Below, one piece after another: positions 13,201 through 28,200 of a stretch of DNA of 64,000 bases. Made by a program: the position numbers and the translations under genes. The notes under the pieces were generated by a model. It worked only from the letters and a program-made list of their open reading frames with translations. It made no database searches and was not told where the DNA came from. Numbering within the stretch: the stretch's first letter is position 1; each line of letters begins with the position of its first letter. Source of the DNA: Hyposmocoma kahamanoa (lineage: Eukaryota; Arthropoda; Insecta; Lepidoptera; Cosmopterigidae); contig NW_020653993.1 in NCBI RefSeq assembly GCF_003589595.1, positions 7,072,251 to 7,136,250 of the forward strand, given 5' to 3'.

Positions 13201-16200
13201 TATCTCCTAATATAACGTAGCGTAAATGTATGGGTGTCGCCGCTGGAGCAGCTGCAATAGTGTCCAGTATATACGGCGACCACAGTACTTACGATATCTA
13301 TTTTATTTAAACATGTTTTGAAATTAATACATTTCCGTTATGAAATATATTTCGTGTCCTGAAAAATTGTCTAAAAATTGTATGGCAAAAAAAGAGACGT
13401 CAGCGCCATCTATTGATTAACGACGTCCATCTTCTTGGACATACAAAGTAAAATGTAGATAGAGATATATCTTACATATAAATATATCTCATACAGTTTA
13501 CATGTTTAAGATTACACTTATGGTTCAGCGTGTTGCGCCAGTAACTGGCATACAAATGTTAATAGCAAATATTATACATTGTTCGCATTTATTACATATA
13601 GTCATATTACTTATACATATAATTAAAATCATATCGTATTATCTTATAAAATTAAATTTTGTTCATTAAATAATATAATTAGAGAAAAATTGTGATTTAT
13701 TAATAAAAAAAAAGAAGAACGCACGTCAAAGCAATAAATATGTAGAGTGTCGCAGGTTTCAAAATGTAAATGTCAAAAAGTCATTTACATTACAAAAACA
13801 ATTTGTCACAAGCTTAGAGGATGGAAAAAAAATAAAAGAAAGGAGCTGCCCTAACTACAGAATCAACGTGCATATAAGCAAAATTTGAAAGTTACAAATG
13901 GCGGGTTTGTTTAGTGTTGTACATAATCTATCGTATATTTTTTTTAACGCACACACTCAACATTGCCCTACCTATACCTACTTTACTGGTATATAACATT
14001 ACATAGTATTAATTGTACTTACTAAATAAAATATAAAAATTATTTTAAGAGGTACGCCTTTAACCTACATTTTAGTATATATAACGTCTTTTAACTAACT
14101 GTCAAATACAATTCTATTCAGGTTTCTGCGGGTTAGTATTCCCGTTAATTCCCGGGCTTTCTTAAGCAAATGAATCTATCAAGCCAATTTAACACAGAAA
14201 TAATGGAAGTGGTTGTAAAAATCAATTATCAGAAATCAACAATTATCATGTACTAGCTTTTCCCCACGACTTCGTCATATATATTTCGACGAAATATTCA
14301 AGTATGAAGCAAATCGCACCACGCGTTAAAATTACCATACAAACTTTACTACCCCATTTCGCCGCATTTTTGAAAAACTGTCATGCCATTTTTTTACCAT
14401 TTTTATTGTAAAATATTGATGCAAAGTTTCGTCTTTGTAATTTCAAGGAATATTATTTTTCATGCAAACGTTAAAATAGTCATTTTTAATCATTGACTTA
14501 CAAATAAATGGACGACGGGTCTAATACAAAAACCACGAAAAAAATGTCCCAAGTCAACCTATTCGAAATTTAAATTGTAATGTCTTCGCAGTATCGCGCT
14601 GTCAGTAGAACAAAATGAAGACTAAAGCGGAGTGTCGCGCTCTGTATACGATTTTAGCGCCTTAGAAGTGCGGACACTTTTTAGCGCGGACCCGACGTCC
14701 ATATAATTGTAAGTCAATGTTTTTAATAGTTAGAGTTGTCATTGGGAAAAATCAGAAACGAGTGGATAATTTTGTTTTCAGGAATAACTAATAAATGAGT
14801 CTTTTTTAATCTAAATTGAACATAAATTACCAATAAACCTAATGATGGAATAGCATTGTCATGTAATCTAGTTACATTCAAAGTTCTGTTAAAATTTGAC
14901 TCTTCAAAATTAAGCGAACTAATAAAGATGGTCTTTGATCCAACGTTTATATTCGGCAGTCCTATGATTTCCAACCATTCTCCCTTCCTTTTTTCATTTG
15001 TAGGAAAATTTGAAATAATAAAAATAATAATAATCAAACAATAAAAACCTCGTAGGGAATTGTTTTAATAACAGAATATCGATATTATGTATGCTTACAA
15101 GATCAACACTATCTCAAAATAATCGTTAACAACAATCATCAAAATATACAAACAAACAGGCAATCTAAAGTGACAAAAGCAAAATTTGGCAAGATTTATA
15201 AATAAACTACTTAAATAAGTCTAATTACATGAAATATTTGGGCTATTGTGTGATTTATAGACAAAAAATAACACATGCCTGTGCAATGTAACATTCGATT
15301 GATTTGCACTTTTTCTAAAGCCAAATCCCTTAATGCTGCAGCGTAGCATTTTTAGTAATACCTAATTGTTCTCACTGTCAATATTTTTGTCTAATTTAAT
15401 TATAAAACACGCGAATAATTCAATAATACATTTGGAAAAACATTTGTTTTGACATTTGATGTACTTCCCATTGACAACGGTACCATGTACCTCATGTACT
15501 GCGAAATGGACACGGTTGGCATTTAAGATGACTTTACGTATTTTGGATTCCCATGTTTGACACAGACCAATGTAATGCTATCTCTTTTGGCTTAAGACGG
15601 CACGTAATAGTTAAACAAAGACAATAACATGTTTATGTTTTCGACGTCGAAATGCATCATATACATACAACGTCTGATTTATATATGTCACCGTAACATG
15701 TCCTTTAGTTTCCATAGTCTAAGGTCACAAGCCATTCAAATAGTATTTTCTTAAATCTAGACGTAGGTAACATTTTTATATCGTCAGGTAATGCATTATA
15801 TAATTTTACGCACATGTTATAGCAATTCCTTTGAAAACATGTAGTAGTGTGTATATGTCGGGCCAAACGATAGGGATATCGAATTAAAAAAGGAACATTT
15901 TTAAAAGTAAATAAATAACTATGTTTTTTGGAATACATACACGTAGTGATTAGATCGTGGCTTGGGCTGTAGTTTCGATGCGGGCCCAATACGGATTGCG
16001 AACTTCACATGCATCATGAAAATGCTTTGCAGGTATGTGCAGGTTTCCTCACAATGTTTTCATTCACCGAAAAGCTGGTAAACTAGACTTTAAATTTTGC
16101 ACATAAATTCCGAAAAATTCAGAGATGTAATTCATGATTTGAACCCACGAACTTCTTGTTTAGAGGCCGTAGGTCAAACCATAAGGCTACCGTATCGTAC

Positions 16201-19200
16201 CTAGGTATATCTGGCGTGCCAAATAGACGAATCATATGCCAGCCCAATGTTGTCATGTAATTACTTTTAACCCTGGAAAGAGCGGAGTTTCATCCCTTGT
16301 CATCCGAACAAACTTTCAATACTCATTAGTTAAAAATAAGTTAAAAAATGAACTATTTCAGTTTAAGCCACTATTTCTGAAAACACACACATTATCTTTC
16401 CCCTTTCCGTCTGGTTTCCTCTACTATACATATGTATGTCTATATTGTAGTTTATGGTTAGGGCTAGAATGCTACTTGCAAACCTAGGTTTGTTTGTGAT
16501 AGGTTACAGCTTATTCTTACCACTTTATTCTTTATTTATTATATTATAGTTACAGCCGCTAACTATAATAAATTAGTTGTTCTTAAGTGCAACGATGTCT
16601 GATTGCTTGCATCCAGTCGCCTTAGACGTTTTGTTCGCTAAAAGAAAGAGTACAATCACGAGGTAACTTCACATTACGTATATAAAGTAAAAACAAAACT
16701 CACCGTCCGCCGCCGCCACCACCGCCGCCGCCACCACCACCGCCGCCGCCGCCGCCGCCGCCGCCACCGCCTCCGCCCCAGCGGTCCCCCCCAAATCTCC
16801 CCGGAGGTCCCGTATTGCGGTCGCGACCCCAACGAGTGCCACCCCCACCGCCACGCCCACCGGCAGGACCCCAACGCCCGCTGCCTCCACCTCCACCGCC
16901 GCCACCGCCACCGCCACCGCCACCGCCCCAGCGATCCTCTGGCAAAAAACGAACGAAAAATACATCGAGATGTTTTACATTTAGTGTGTGCTGATGCACC
17001 CGGTACACTAGATTTCTCTTTTAATCTACTGCCTCTGTTGTATAAAACCTAATAACATTTCTGGACAATTTAATTTTCATTACGCAACCAATCTCTTCAA
17101 GAGCTTACCAATTAGTAAAATTTATTGTGAATAATCACCACCAACCAGACTTTAGGTGACCCGGTGTGGGCGCTGGCAGTCCAACCCAACTTGACTTTCA
17201 GTGGGTAGAGTCTGTCGTTTGCGGGGGTCCAAAAACGGAGATCTATTGGAGTTTATTGAACCAATAACCTATACGAAGGCGACACACGACAATGATATTA
17301 TGTATTACAGAGGTGCTTTGATCAAAACGGGGGCAGAGTCGGTAGCACTTTTGGAACTCTATTTTAAGACCTAAGAGTTACGTTGCATTATTGCGTAACG
17401 AGAAATATAAGTTTTGGTGATTCGAACCAAACTTGCATCAAATCACCATTATACAGGCCGTTCCACGGCTATGGAACACGAAAGGAAAATACTTAACATA
17501 ATAGATAGGATATTTTGCCTATTGATATTGCTTTTTTTATAGTACTAAATGACGGGATAAACTAGTGCGCCTGATGGAAGCAACATGCCTGTCCTTTACA
17601 TTTGCAATGCATCAATTCGAAAGATCTGAGGGGCACTGTCACCCTGAGACATAAGTTGACAAGTCCCGTGTGCCAGTAATTTCACCAGCAGTGTACCCTT
17701 CAAAACCGGAACCCAATGAGGAGCTCAACTGCTACTAAATTGTACATTTTAACGGTGTTCGTTTAAATTAAGATACTATGATACTTATAAAGGATTAATC
17801 CGTATGACTGACCCTTTCGATTGGTATCATAATAATAAAACAGGTGTTTTTGTCTACATTAGATCGGTTCGATTCCTCGTTGAGGCAAGCAACTTCTTAA
17901 AAGTCTTTGAATGCACTATTACTTTTAAAAATAATGTCTCCATGAAACAAAATATCCTATATATATACAATATTTACTTTCCCTCCGTGTCCGATAACCG
18001 TAAGACGCCCGTTATAGTTTTTATCGTTGAACCCATGGTTAGCGCTCTGGAATGATGACGTCCCGGGTTCGGTTTCGGGTGGATGGTTTTTTTTTTGTTC
18101 TAGGTAATATTCTAGTGCGAGTTTATTTTGTTGCTCTAGTACTTGTAATACAGGGAATTTCCTGCTTTAAGGGCATGTAATTGGTGTAAATTTGCTATTG
18201 TCTATCTAGCCGTTTTGCCCAGGTGATGTTTTTCAAGCCAGGATAGTAGGTACTAGTAAGATAATATTGGCTAATTAATCACCTCTACAATAGCAGATTT
18301 TTTCAGAGAAATAAATTAGCATGGAAAAATGTATTCTCACTTTTCTCAATCGATACGTCCGACTCCGAATCGCCTCCGACTCCGCGAGGGTCGTTATCAG
18401 GCTTCTGGTTCTTCCGCTTTTGATAAAACCATCTCCGTACCATCCCTACATCATCACCTGTAATATTTCACGCCTTTTGTGAGCTTAGTCAATGAATTTT
18501 ACAAAGTTAACTAATATTTCTAATGGGTGATTTTCTATCAATTTCTGCGGGCAGCGGCTTCTCTCAGTGTGTATATTTACTACAAGCGCCAATTGGTCTG
18601 CCAAGCGTCCCTATTACTAAATAAAAACTATTATTATAATAAAAATATTATATTTCAAAATGATTCTAATGCAATTTCCTAAATGACTCTGGACTGGTGG
18701 TGTTAGTGGTAGCGTTACAAATTAACGGTCATGTCGTCCAACACAAATATATTTTTTTAAATTTCGTAACATTACGAAGGATCCGGTCAATGAGATTCAA
18801 GTACTTTGCGAGTTCAAAATTTAGGTCAGACGCGATAATTGTACAAACCTCTATCGCGTGAATATCCGTCGCGCGACCGCCGGTCGTCACGGCGCTTGCG
18901 GTCGTCGTCACGCGCCCGCTTGTGCGGCGGTTGTTCGCGCCCTTCGGACCGATCGCGCTTTTCTTTCTCACGAAGCACCCCAGCCGCTCTAGCTTCTTTG
19001 TGCAATCCTTCCAGGGCCTTCTTGCACTCCTCTTCGTTCAGCTCCGGGAAGACGACCTCGTCTATCCACGACCCCACCTCCGGCAGCGTGAAGTTCGCTG
19101 TTAATTGAATCGCGAGTTAGAGAAGGCAAAGATTGTCGGACACTGTGTCGCCCAGGGGTAGGTCTTACGGCTGAGGGAGGCTACCAACCTTTCATGTCCA

Positions 19201-22200
19201 TAACAGCTCCGTCAGGGACTTCCTTGCCGTCCGCCTCCTCGCGTTTCTTCTGCCGCTCGAGGTAAGTTTCCTCGTCAGTGACTACGACCACCGCGACTCG
19301 CCGGTAGCCGTCGAATTCCCTCAACTTGCGCCTCTGGGCCGACGGGTACACATTCGTCTGTACGAACGACGCGATATCGAAACCGCGGATTTAGAGGTAT
19401 ACCGTTGCCGCAGACGACGCATAGCCGGGCAGGAACGTATGATGTGGAGCAAAACATTCGCATTTTAATTCGGTTCCGATTCCAACGCCGTTATTATAGT
19501 GGCAGTCCACCTAGAACAAGCTCAATAGAGATCCCACTCTGTTTATTGGTCGGTACGTTTGGCAAGTTATTCTAGACTAGTATACCGCTTACTTACCGTC
19601 ACTAGAAAAAGGCAAATACATAGCAGTCATATAGCGCTTATATTAACTTATAATGTACGACGTACCTTGCGGACGATCCTGGGATACTGTGGCTAGTTTA
19701 CACGAGAATATGATATACCGCGAATGTGCATACTGTGACGTTGGACGAATGCGAATGCCAAAGAGTTGCTTTACATCCGAAACCGATCTCGATTGTTCCT
19801 GTACAAGTGCTGCCAAAGAATGTAGAGTTAGTTACAAATCAATGGGGGTCTCACCTGATCGAGAATGAAATTCCTCCTGCGTCCTTTGGCGATTTCCAAT
19901 AACTTAAGCACGCATTTGGCGCACTTGGAGACCATAGCGTCCCAGCGGCCCTCGTACGTGCTTCGGAACGGTTTACAGTCCACCTGTTCATTTTACAAAT
20001 ATACAAAAACTGCGCTACTCTGGCGCTAGAACAACTTACAGCTAACTTAGATTATAGAGAAATAGGCTAATTGATACCAGGGACTCCTTTTGGTGGCCGG
20101 GACTGTCGGTCCTCTTCTCCGTTCCACTGGTATCATAAAATGTCGGTATGAAAAATGTTGTGATAATTTTTAGCTAGCGTCTATGACGCAGTTTTCTATT
20201 ATATAAAGTTGACCCCTGTTGGCATAACAGACGTTTTAATTAGTATCAGTGTATTGTCGTTTATTCGCTTTTGTCAAACCTTAACTACCCTGGAAGAAAT
20301 ATTTTGATTAACATTTTGTATAGTGTTGTGTAGTTGTCGTTTATACTTATTAATGTAAAATATATATTTTTCGTAGTTAACCTTTGAAATATAGCGGTGT
20401 TAGATTTCCTTTACTTATAAAGTAATGGATTTCCTTTTCATGTACATTTAATGGTTTCTTAGACTAGTTGCAATACTTACCAATTGTTATTTCCATTTTA
20501 ACTGACGTTATAGGCCTTACCTTGCCATTTGTTTTAAAATTATGACATTCATCCTCACCAAAATACATTTATCACTCATTTGAATAGACTAGTGTTGCAT
20601 TGCAGCAGTGAAACATCAATGTTGTCGATATAATTTGAAGTTATAATCTTATCTTATCGATAAAACGTTGCGTATACCTATTGTTAGTCTATGTTATAAA
20701 ACGATGGTTTTCGATATCAACACTAATTTACATACCAAAATAAGAGTTGTGTCACTTAAGTATAAAAAATGTGACAATTTTTTTCGGTGTTAATTTAAAA
20801 CATAATATGGATATGCATACATAAATTTCCATACTTACGCCGTTATATATAGTTTACTTACCAATTATTAATTCGACTATTCATTTATAAATCCAAACTC
20901 CTTTAGTAATGTAGTTATACGTTTTCATGATTCGTGTCCTCATCTATCATTATTGTAGACTTAATCCCCGGTATATTTAACTAGATGCACCTAGATTGAA
21001 TTCCTAGTTTATCTAAACGTTGAACACGATGCAGAAATGTCAATATCGATGTGAAACACGAATAATACCATGCATAAAGTGTAAGAACTACACAATTCGG
21101 ATGCCTTTGATATAAAAATATTAAAAAAGAAATATACAGTTGCCAAACTTATTTCGTATAGAAAACCCTTTTGTGTGTCAATAAAAACTTTGTGTTATAT
21201 GAAGAAAACAAAAACAAAGCATGCGATAAAAACAATTCGAAACTAGTGTTAAATAATGTTTGAAAATCTAACGCCGCAATAATTCAAAGGAATTTAATCA
21301 TTTTATAGATGATTAAGGTAACCATATCTGTCGTAGTTGTCAATTTCTCAGATCGCCCGCGTAACGAAAAAAAAAGACGAAAAACAGTCCTCTGACGGTG
21401 ATGTCTTTCCGATGCAGTATTGCCGGTTAAACCAGTTTCTACTAAATATCTGTCATAATTTGTGTTCTACTCTCGGCAGATAATTAGGAGTCTTCGTTTA
21501 AACGGCAACACAAAGTCGAAAAAGAATATCAGTGCAGCCGGGTTACTTCGTCGGCAGGACCGTGTCGATATAATGCACAGTCACGTAGCAAAATTAAATT
21601 TCGGTTTTCTTAAGAAATATTGAACGAAATTGTTAAATAATTTGTCCATAAATAGCATTGACCTCCCAACAAATGGCCTAATCGGGTCTAATACAAAAAC
21701 CACGAAAAAAATGTTCGAAGTTAACCTATACAAACGTAGTGACATGTAACGAAATATAAAAAACTAAAACATTTAATTTAAATTGTAAAGTCATACCAGT
21801 AGTGCCTAATTTTGCTTGCAACAATTTAAGGGCCCAAAAGCACCATATTCAGCTTCTACTGGAAATTTAACAAAATGCACCATATTTAGCTTCGACTGTA
21901 AATTATTTGAACACAAGAGTAATAGAGTAGCCTCTATCGTAAAACTATAATTAATTTTTATATATATTATTATGTTGAATTTCGTATAAATTCACTTAAA
22001 GAAACAATAAAGAGTTGGGCAGATACGTACATACACATATTACTGTAAATGTGAAAATAAGCGTGTACTATAAGAAATGTACCGACATTCCAGCTAAACA
22101 TAAACTCAAATATCCGTAATTCCGAAAACCGATTTATAACAAAACCGTTGCGCTTTCGAGTAATTTTGATGCTTTTCACAAAGACAAAATTAGCTTTTGT

Positions 22201-25200
22201 TTTGTAATCTTCCTAAAAAAATACATTTGACATTGTGGAAATTCGAGCTAACGATATTTCGGGCAAATGTATTTTCTGACTTCTGATAGGTAATCCCAAG
22301 CTGTAAAGCGAGTACAACAATATTTTGTTAGTTATTGCTAACGTTTAATAAAAAATCATTTTAAAAATAAAATTAAAATCAAATATCTCTATAGTTTCTT
22401 TGTTCTAAATATTTCAATCGCTTGTGGTTCGAACAATTGAAAATGACCAAGTTTATGTAAGCTTCTTAAAATTGACGAATCCGGGTCCGGTCTCTTTTCA
22501 TCTTTTGCGCATGCAACGTGTCGAAAAAGGACACTTAGCTATTTGATTATTTTGTGTGCTTTTGTAATTTATATTTACGAATCATTTATATATAAATTAA
22601 ATACTATAAAACTGTACAAAATGACACTTTTAAATGAGAACTACGATAACACCATTATATTTGTTCAGTGAAAATACGATACAAAATCCTGTATTTACAG
22701 TTTACTGCAGTAATTTTTACAAGTTATTATTATTGGTACTGCATGATTGACAACCGTGCTGTCAGTCGAAAAAAACGAAGATTGTTCGATTGAACGAGCG
22801 CGTTTGACGCTCTGTATGCGATTTTAACGCCCTATAGGTGCGGACACTTTTTAGCGCGAACCCGACGTCCATTTATTGGTAGGTCAATGATAAATAGTTA
22901 ATATTTATATATCATATTATATATCATAACGTTTAGAGAATTCCGATAAATATTTCGTAAATAAATGAAAATATTGATTTCGCCACGAACGCACGCATGT
23001 CTAGCCGTGAATGTGAGACGATCTTGCTGTGCAGTGTGTAGTGTGCAGTGTAGCAGTGTGGTGTGCGCGGTGCTGTACCTTCATCTTGTCGAAGAGCGCG
23101 CCGGTAGAGAGGATGTTGTACCGGCGCTCCGGGTGCTTGGCGGCGTGCGCGCGTGCCCAGTACGTCTTGCCCGAGCCCGGCATGCCCACCATCAGGATCA
23201 CCTGCGCACGACACTCCTTTAAGACGCTGAATACCGTCGAATACGCTTCACTTTAAAGCGTTTTAGGTACATCTGTTCAACTTGTGGCAGTGGAAAAAAA
23301 ATAATTTTATTCTTCATCATGTTATCTACAACGCTGTTGTATTTTCCAACACACGATTTTACAATATTTTCTAGGTAAAAAAAATTCAAAGTTACCTTTT
23401 ATTCTACGCTTTCAACGCAAATATATCCGTAATATACAAAATAAAATTCAAAAAATTTTTGATGAATAAGGTCTTAATCAATAATGTTAAAACCGTGGTT
23501 GTTTTATTTTTCCATTTTGAACCTAAGGGTTGTTTTATTTTTCCATTTTGAACCTATTTGTATGAAAAGTGACAGTCGCGCCGCCGCCGCGCTGCTGCAG
23601 CAGCGATGCAGCCCGGCTAACAACGGCTAATTTGAACGCGCCTATGTTGGAAATAACCTTTTTTTTGAAACGTGCGCAAACTATTGGTAGTTTCTTCTCT
23701 TTTACGCATACGAAGGTCGGCAGTGATAGCTGACACACGTTGCTGGATGGACTCCTGCTCGATGGACTTATGTCGCCCGCACTGCCCCTAGCTAGCTAAT
23801 TCATTTCATAAATTGTAATATAGTAGGCGTGGCTTAAAACATCGTTCGCTCAAGGTCATCGACGCTTCTCACCGTCTTAACTTCGAAACGGTTTACAAAA
23901 ATACCAACTATTTTCCGTCTTTCAAACATCGAAATCGACCCTTTTATTATAATATCAATTTTACCAGCACCCTTACCCTCCCAAACCGGAACACCGTAAT
24001 GCTGACTTTACTTCTTAGCGGCAAAAATGGGTAAGGTGGCAGTACTTCCCTGGACGAACTCTTTCACAAGGAGCTCTACTGCTATTGACCTGATCCTGAA
24101 TCCTGATTAGCTGATCACTAGCATTAGAAAAATGTTTAAGGGCTAAGTACTTTTGGTTTAATGCGTCACACCTTGTTCGATACAAGAAAATGTATATATC
24201 ATTTTGGTACCCTAGTAAAGGAACACATTTGAGACATTCATATTGATATTCCAGTGACAAATCAGTTTTGAATGTGGACTTCCTGACATTTCATTGTACG
24301 TAATATAATGGCGCACGACTATTTCCTCTGTGCTTACGCACAAACATGGCATGTTCACTCTTAAAACATGGCTCCATAAATTATCTACATATGCACTATT
24401 TTCTAATCAATGATTATATTATCGTAATTATATCAGTTTTCGTCGAGTCACCGCCGCGGAATCTCATGATTAAGGACCACGGGACGGTTTGAAACGTGTC
24501 AAACAAAAATTCGACTTAGTTACGTGAGTAATCCGTTAGTTTAGTTAATATGTCTGAGTCTCACAATTGTTTTTTATTTAAAATCAATGATTGCATAAAA
24601 ATATTAAAGAAATATAAACGTTGTATACATTCAAAACTTAAAACTAAGTAACCGACATCTGACGACCTATCTATTCTTTCAGAGCTATTGTCAAAAGCAC
24701 TGTGTCGTTACGATACAGGTGACTATACATTTTTTTCTAAACGTTACATATCATTACAATTACATTTTCGAAAATTAAATGGTTAGGTCTTTGCACAAAG
24801 AAATATTTTTTTCGAAACATATTGCTTGGGTAACCCACACTCTACGCTCGACATTCGTCATTTCATTCGATATACGGGCCGACGGCAACGCGCGGAGAGG
24901 CATATCTTTCATTACCTTCCTCTGTCGGTTGCGCAGAGCTTATGCGTTACGCATGTGTTATTATGAACGCGCTAACTCTCACTTCCCTGTAATAAACCTC
25001 ACCTCACATTCTGCGAGGGAATTGGGCCTTCTGGGCCCGTCAACGAGGTCGGCCTCTGCGATCAAATGATAGCCCGGAACCAAACACGCTTCCGTGCCGT
25101 CGAGTTCTTCTTCGACAGTGTACCTGGACATACAACATTTTAAGTTCTTAGGTTTTTACGAATGTTACACATAGGATATATATTTCTATTCTATATTTCA

Positions 25201-28200
25201 AATAAATCCAGAAAAATAGTTTAATTTCCTATAGAACATTTTATTGGATCAAAATAACGGTATTTCACCAGCTCAATCCATGCATAAATAATAATATAAT
25301 ACAGCTTGAGACTTCTAGGACAAACAGCTTTTTAGTGTCATATACATTTCCATACTAACATGCTTTTGTCCAAATGGATGTAGGAAGAAACTGCAGACCT
25401 TCAAGCCGCAGGCAATGGCACGCCTATCTTCTTAGGGTCACGATTCGGTGGTTGTTAAACAGTGTTCAAACAAAGCCGCATCGAAACATTTTAGTCCTTT
25501 TTCAAATTGCACAGCAGCGGCGTGACAAATAATATGTGGGCGTGTGTAAAAAGCTGCCAGGCCATAAAACATGGCACCTCTCAACAACATAATGCTCACC
25601 TGATGACAAACTTGATCCTCTTGTCCAGAACGTGTCCTTTGAGGACTTGTTCTTCAGTCACTTCGGGGATCTTTACATCTGCAAATCAATCAATAACATC
25701 TATGGTTTAAAATTTGCAAATTACGATAATTTTACACGCATGATGAAATAACAAGAGGACTGCTAATTGTGGTATAAGACAGCATAGTCGAGTATCTAGT
25801 ACCTATTGGTACACCAGATGTCGCGACGAGTACCAAATAGCTATTTTTGTAACTAATTAGTTTTACATTGACGTTTCCATTGATAACAAACAAATCAACT
25901 AGATGGCGCTTATTGCACTGATTTTTATGGACACTGCCGGCTAATCTTTAAATTGTTTAGAATTGGCGCCATCTACCCATACTAGCAAGCGTTAATTTAT
26001 AAATTAGTTTGTAACACACAATGCTATCTATTGACACGCATTTTTGTCAAAGTTCATAAATTTTGGGTCATGGTGAATATTTGAATAATATTACAAAGAA
26101 AAAGCTGACTGACTACTTATATTACATGTTAAGGAGGAAATTTAAATAATATAAACTACTTCCAGGCTATCAATAAGCGCCATCTAGACAGAACTCAAAG
26201 CTTGGAGGGGCCAGGACTTACCTCCTCGTGAAGACCCTTTGCACAGCCAGCGTTGAGTTTTAGTGTCAGTTTTGTTTAGGCTCACAACAATGTCTACACC
26301 ATTCTAAAGTCAATGGTCTACACTTTTTGAATTGCGAATATGATTTTAAGCAGGTTTTAATAGTATCGAAACAGTTTTTGAGGTAGCGGGGAGCGGGTGA
26401 GAGGTAGGATAGTGTTGCCAGAATGTAAATGAATGCGTTTGAGTTATCATGTGTGCGATGAAAAAATACTTAAAAATAAATGTTAATATTTAATAAATAT
26501 AATAAATAAATATAGAGAGAACAGAAAAGATGCACAATGGCGCAGCCAACTCCTGGGGGCCTAGAGGTTTCCTGTACCTTTTAAACTTAAATAGAACTAA
26601 ATACTAGTTACGATCTGTAATATGGAGCTTAGCAGTCCTCTTGAGTTGTAAGTCCATGCTATTACTGTGCTTTGGAAAATCTTCGATTACTTTACCAGTT
26701 GCTCCATTAAAATATTAACAATGTGACAACAAACATACAAGTTAAATACTCTATTATCATACCTGAACCTGGCTCGCCTTTAACGTCAGCGTTTCCCTTG
26801 GACTCGGGCTCTTCAGGCTTCTCTGTGGAGTCGGTGTCCATTACTTCAGTTTTCACTTCGGCAGGAGGTTGTTTGTCACCATTTTCCTGAATATTTTAAG
26901 AATATCGTAAGTACTGTGATCGCCGTAGACACTGTACACCACTGCAGCAGCGCCAGGAGTGAAATACATACATTTACGTTACGTTATATTAGTATCTATC
27001 TACTGTAGGAGAGATAAATTACTATATGTATTATATTATTATGGTTATGTTATAACGGTAGCACAGATGGTAGCGCTCTCCGGTTGCTTCTCGACACCTC
27101 TCACTAATGATGAAGTACTAAAATAGTTGTACGTGAGTTTATTTAACTTGGATAGTTAAAGTAACCATAAGACTTATTTTAAACCAAGAATCCGAACAGT
27201 TGTCATTTCGCAATAATAGGATTTTTGCATGATTAGAGTGGCATAAAACGGCATGGGTGCCTTAATCAACTCAGATCGCGTGATCGGATGCAACAAAAAA
27301 AAACATTATAAATAAAACTGATATCACGATCAGAGTGTACACATTGAAGGTCATCAGTTTCTATTACCAACCGATCGCGGGATCAGACCAAAGGCGCGGA
27401 CAAATCTTAGTAAACCATAAAAATGTATAATATGTAGTTATTATTACATAATATGTACTTATTATTACTATAATTTATATATTTATTGATGAGTAGTGTA
27501 TTTATTTAAAACGCTTTCATTACAAGATATTCTTTGGCTGCACCCCCGTTTTCAACTCTTAAATTTCTATCCTAAGGTTGTCTGGAAGAAGTTGCTACTT
27601 AGAAAGCAACCCGCCTGTTGTACATTGGTTTACTCTGCGATACTTATATTACAGTTCTGTGTTGTCATTGTAATTTTCAATGTGCAGTAAAGAATATTTC
27701 ATTCATTGAAAAAATAACTAAAATGAAATTACCGAAGCCTAACATACACAGTACGTCGTCATAGTTATCATATAAATAAAACCGACCTGCGGCTCATCCT
27801 TCTTCTCACTGTCGCTATCTGCTTCCTTGTCTTTCTCTTGATTATCTTCTTTTTCCTTCTCTTCTTCTGGCTCCTCGCCACGTTCGCGTCTTTCTGCAGC
27901 TTCTTTCTCTTTTCTTTCGCGCTCTATTCTTTCTCGCTCCTGCAAAAGCACAGTATCGTGAGACAATTATTCACCAAAGCAAGTACTTGTTTAAACAAGC
28001 TTCCCCTTCTTATAACAACTTCTTCGTTTGGTGAAAATAACTAAAACATATTGATTATTTAAATACATCACGTATTTATCTGCTTTAGTGGTTCTAAGTA
28101 TATTTTTACAAATACAGTTTTTACTTTTCATACACAATACCTTATTTCATACCATAATGTTACAAGGTGGTAGATGTAATGGTACAGCAAAAAACTAAGG

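Noticed and set aside
16669..16965. Poly-Ala and poly-Arg/Trp frames over the polyglycine exon
   Set aside because: Alternative readings of the same triplet tract; the exon phases on both sides support polyglycine only.
27838..28044. Phe/Leu-rich plus-strand frame
   Set aside because: Antisense of the EKE-rich exon at 27,787-27,939.
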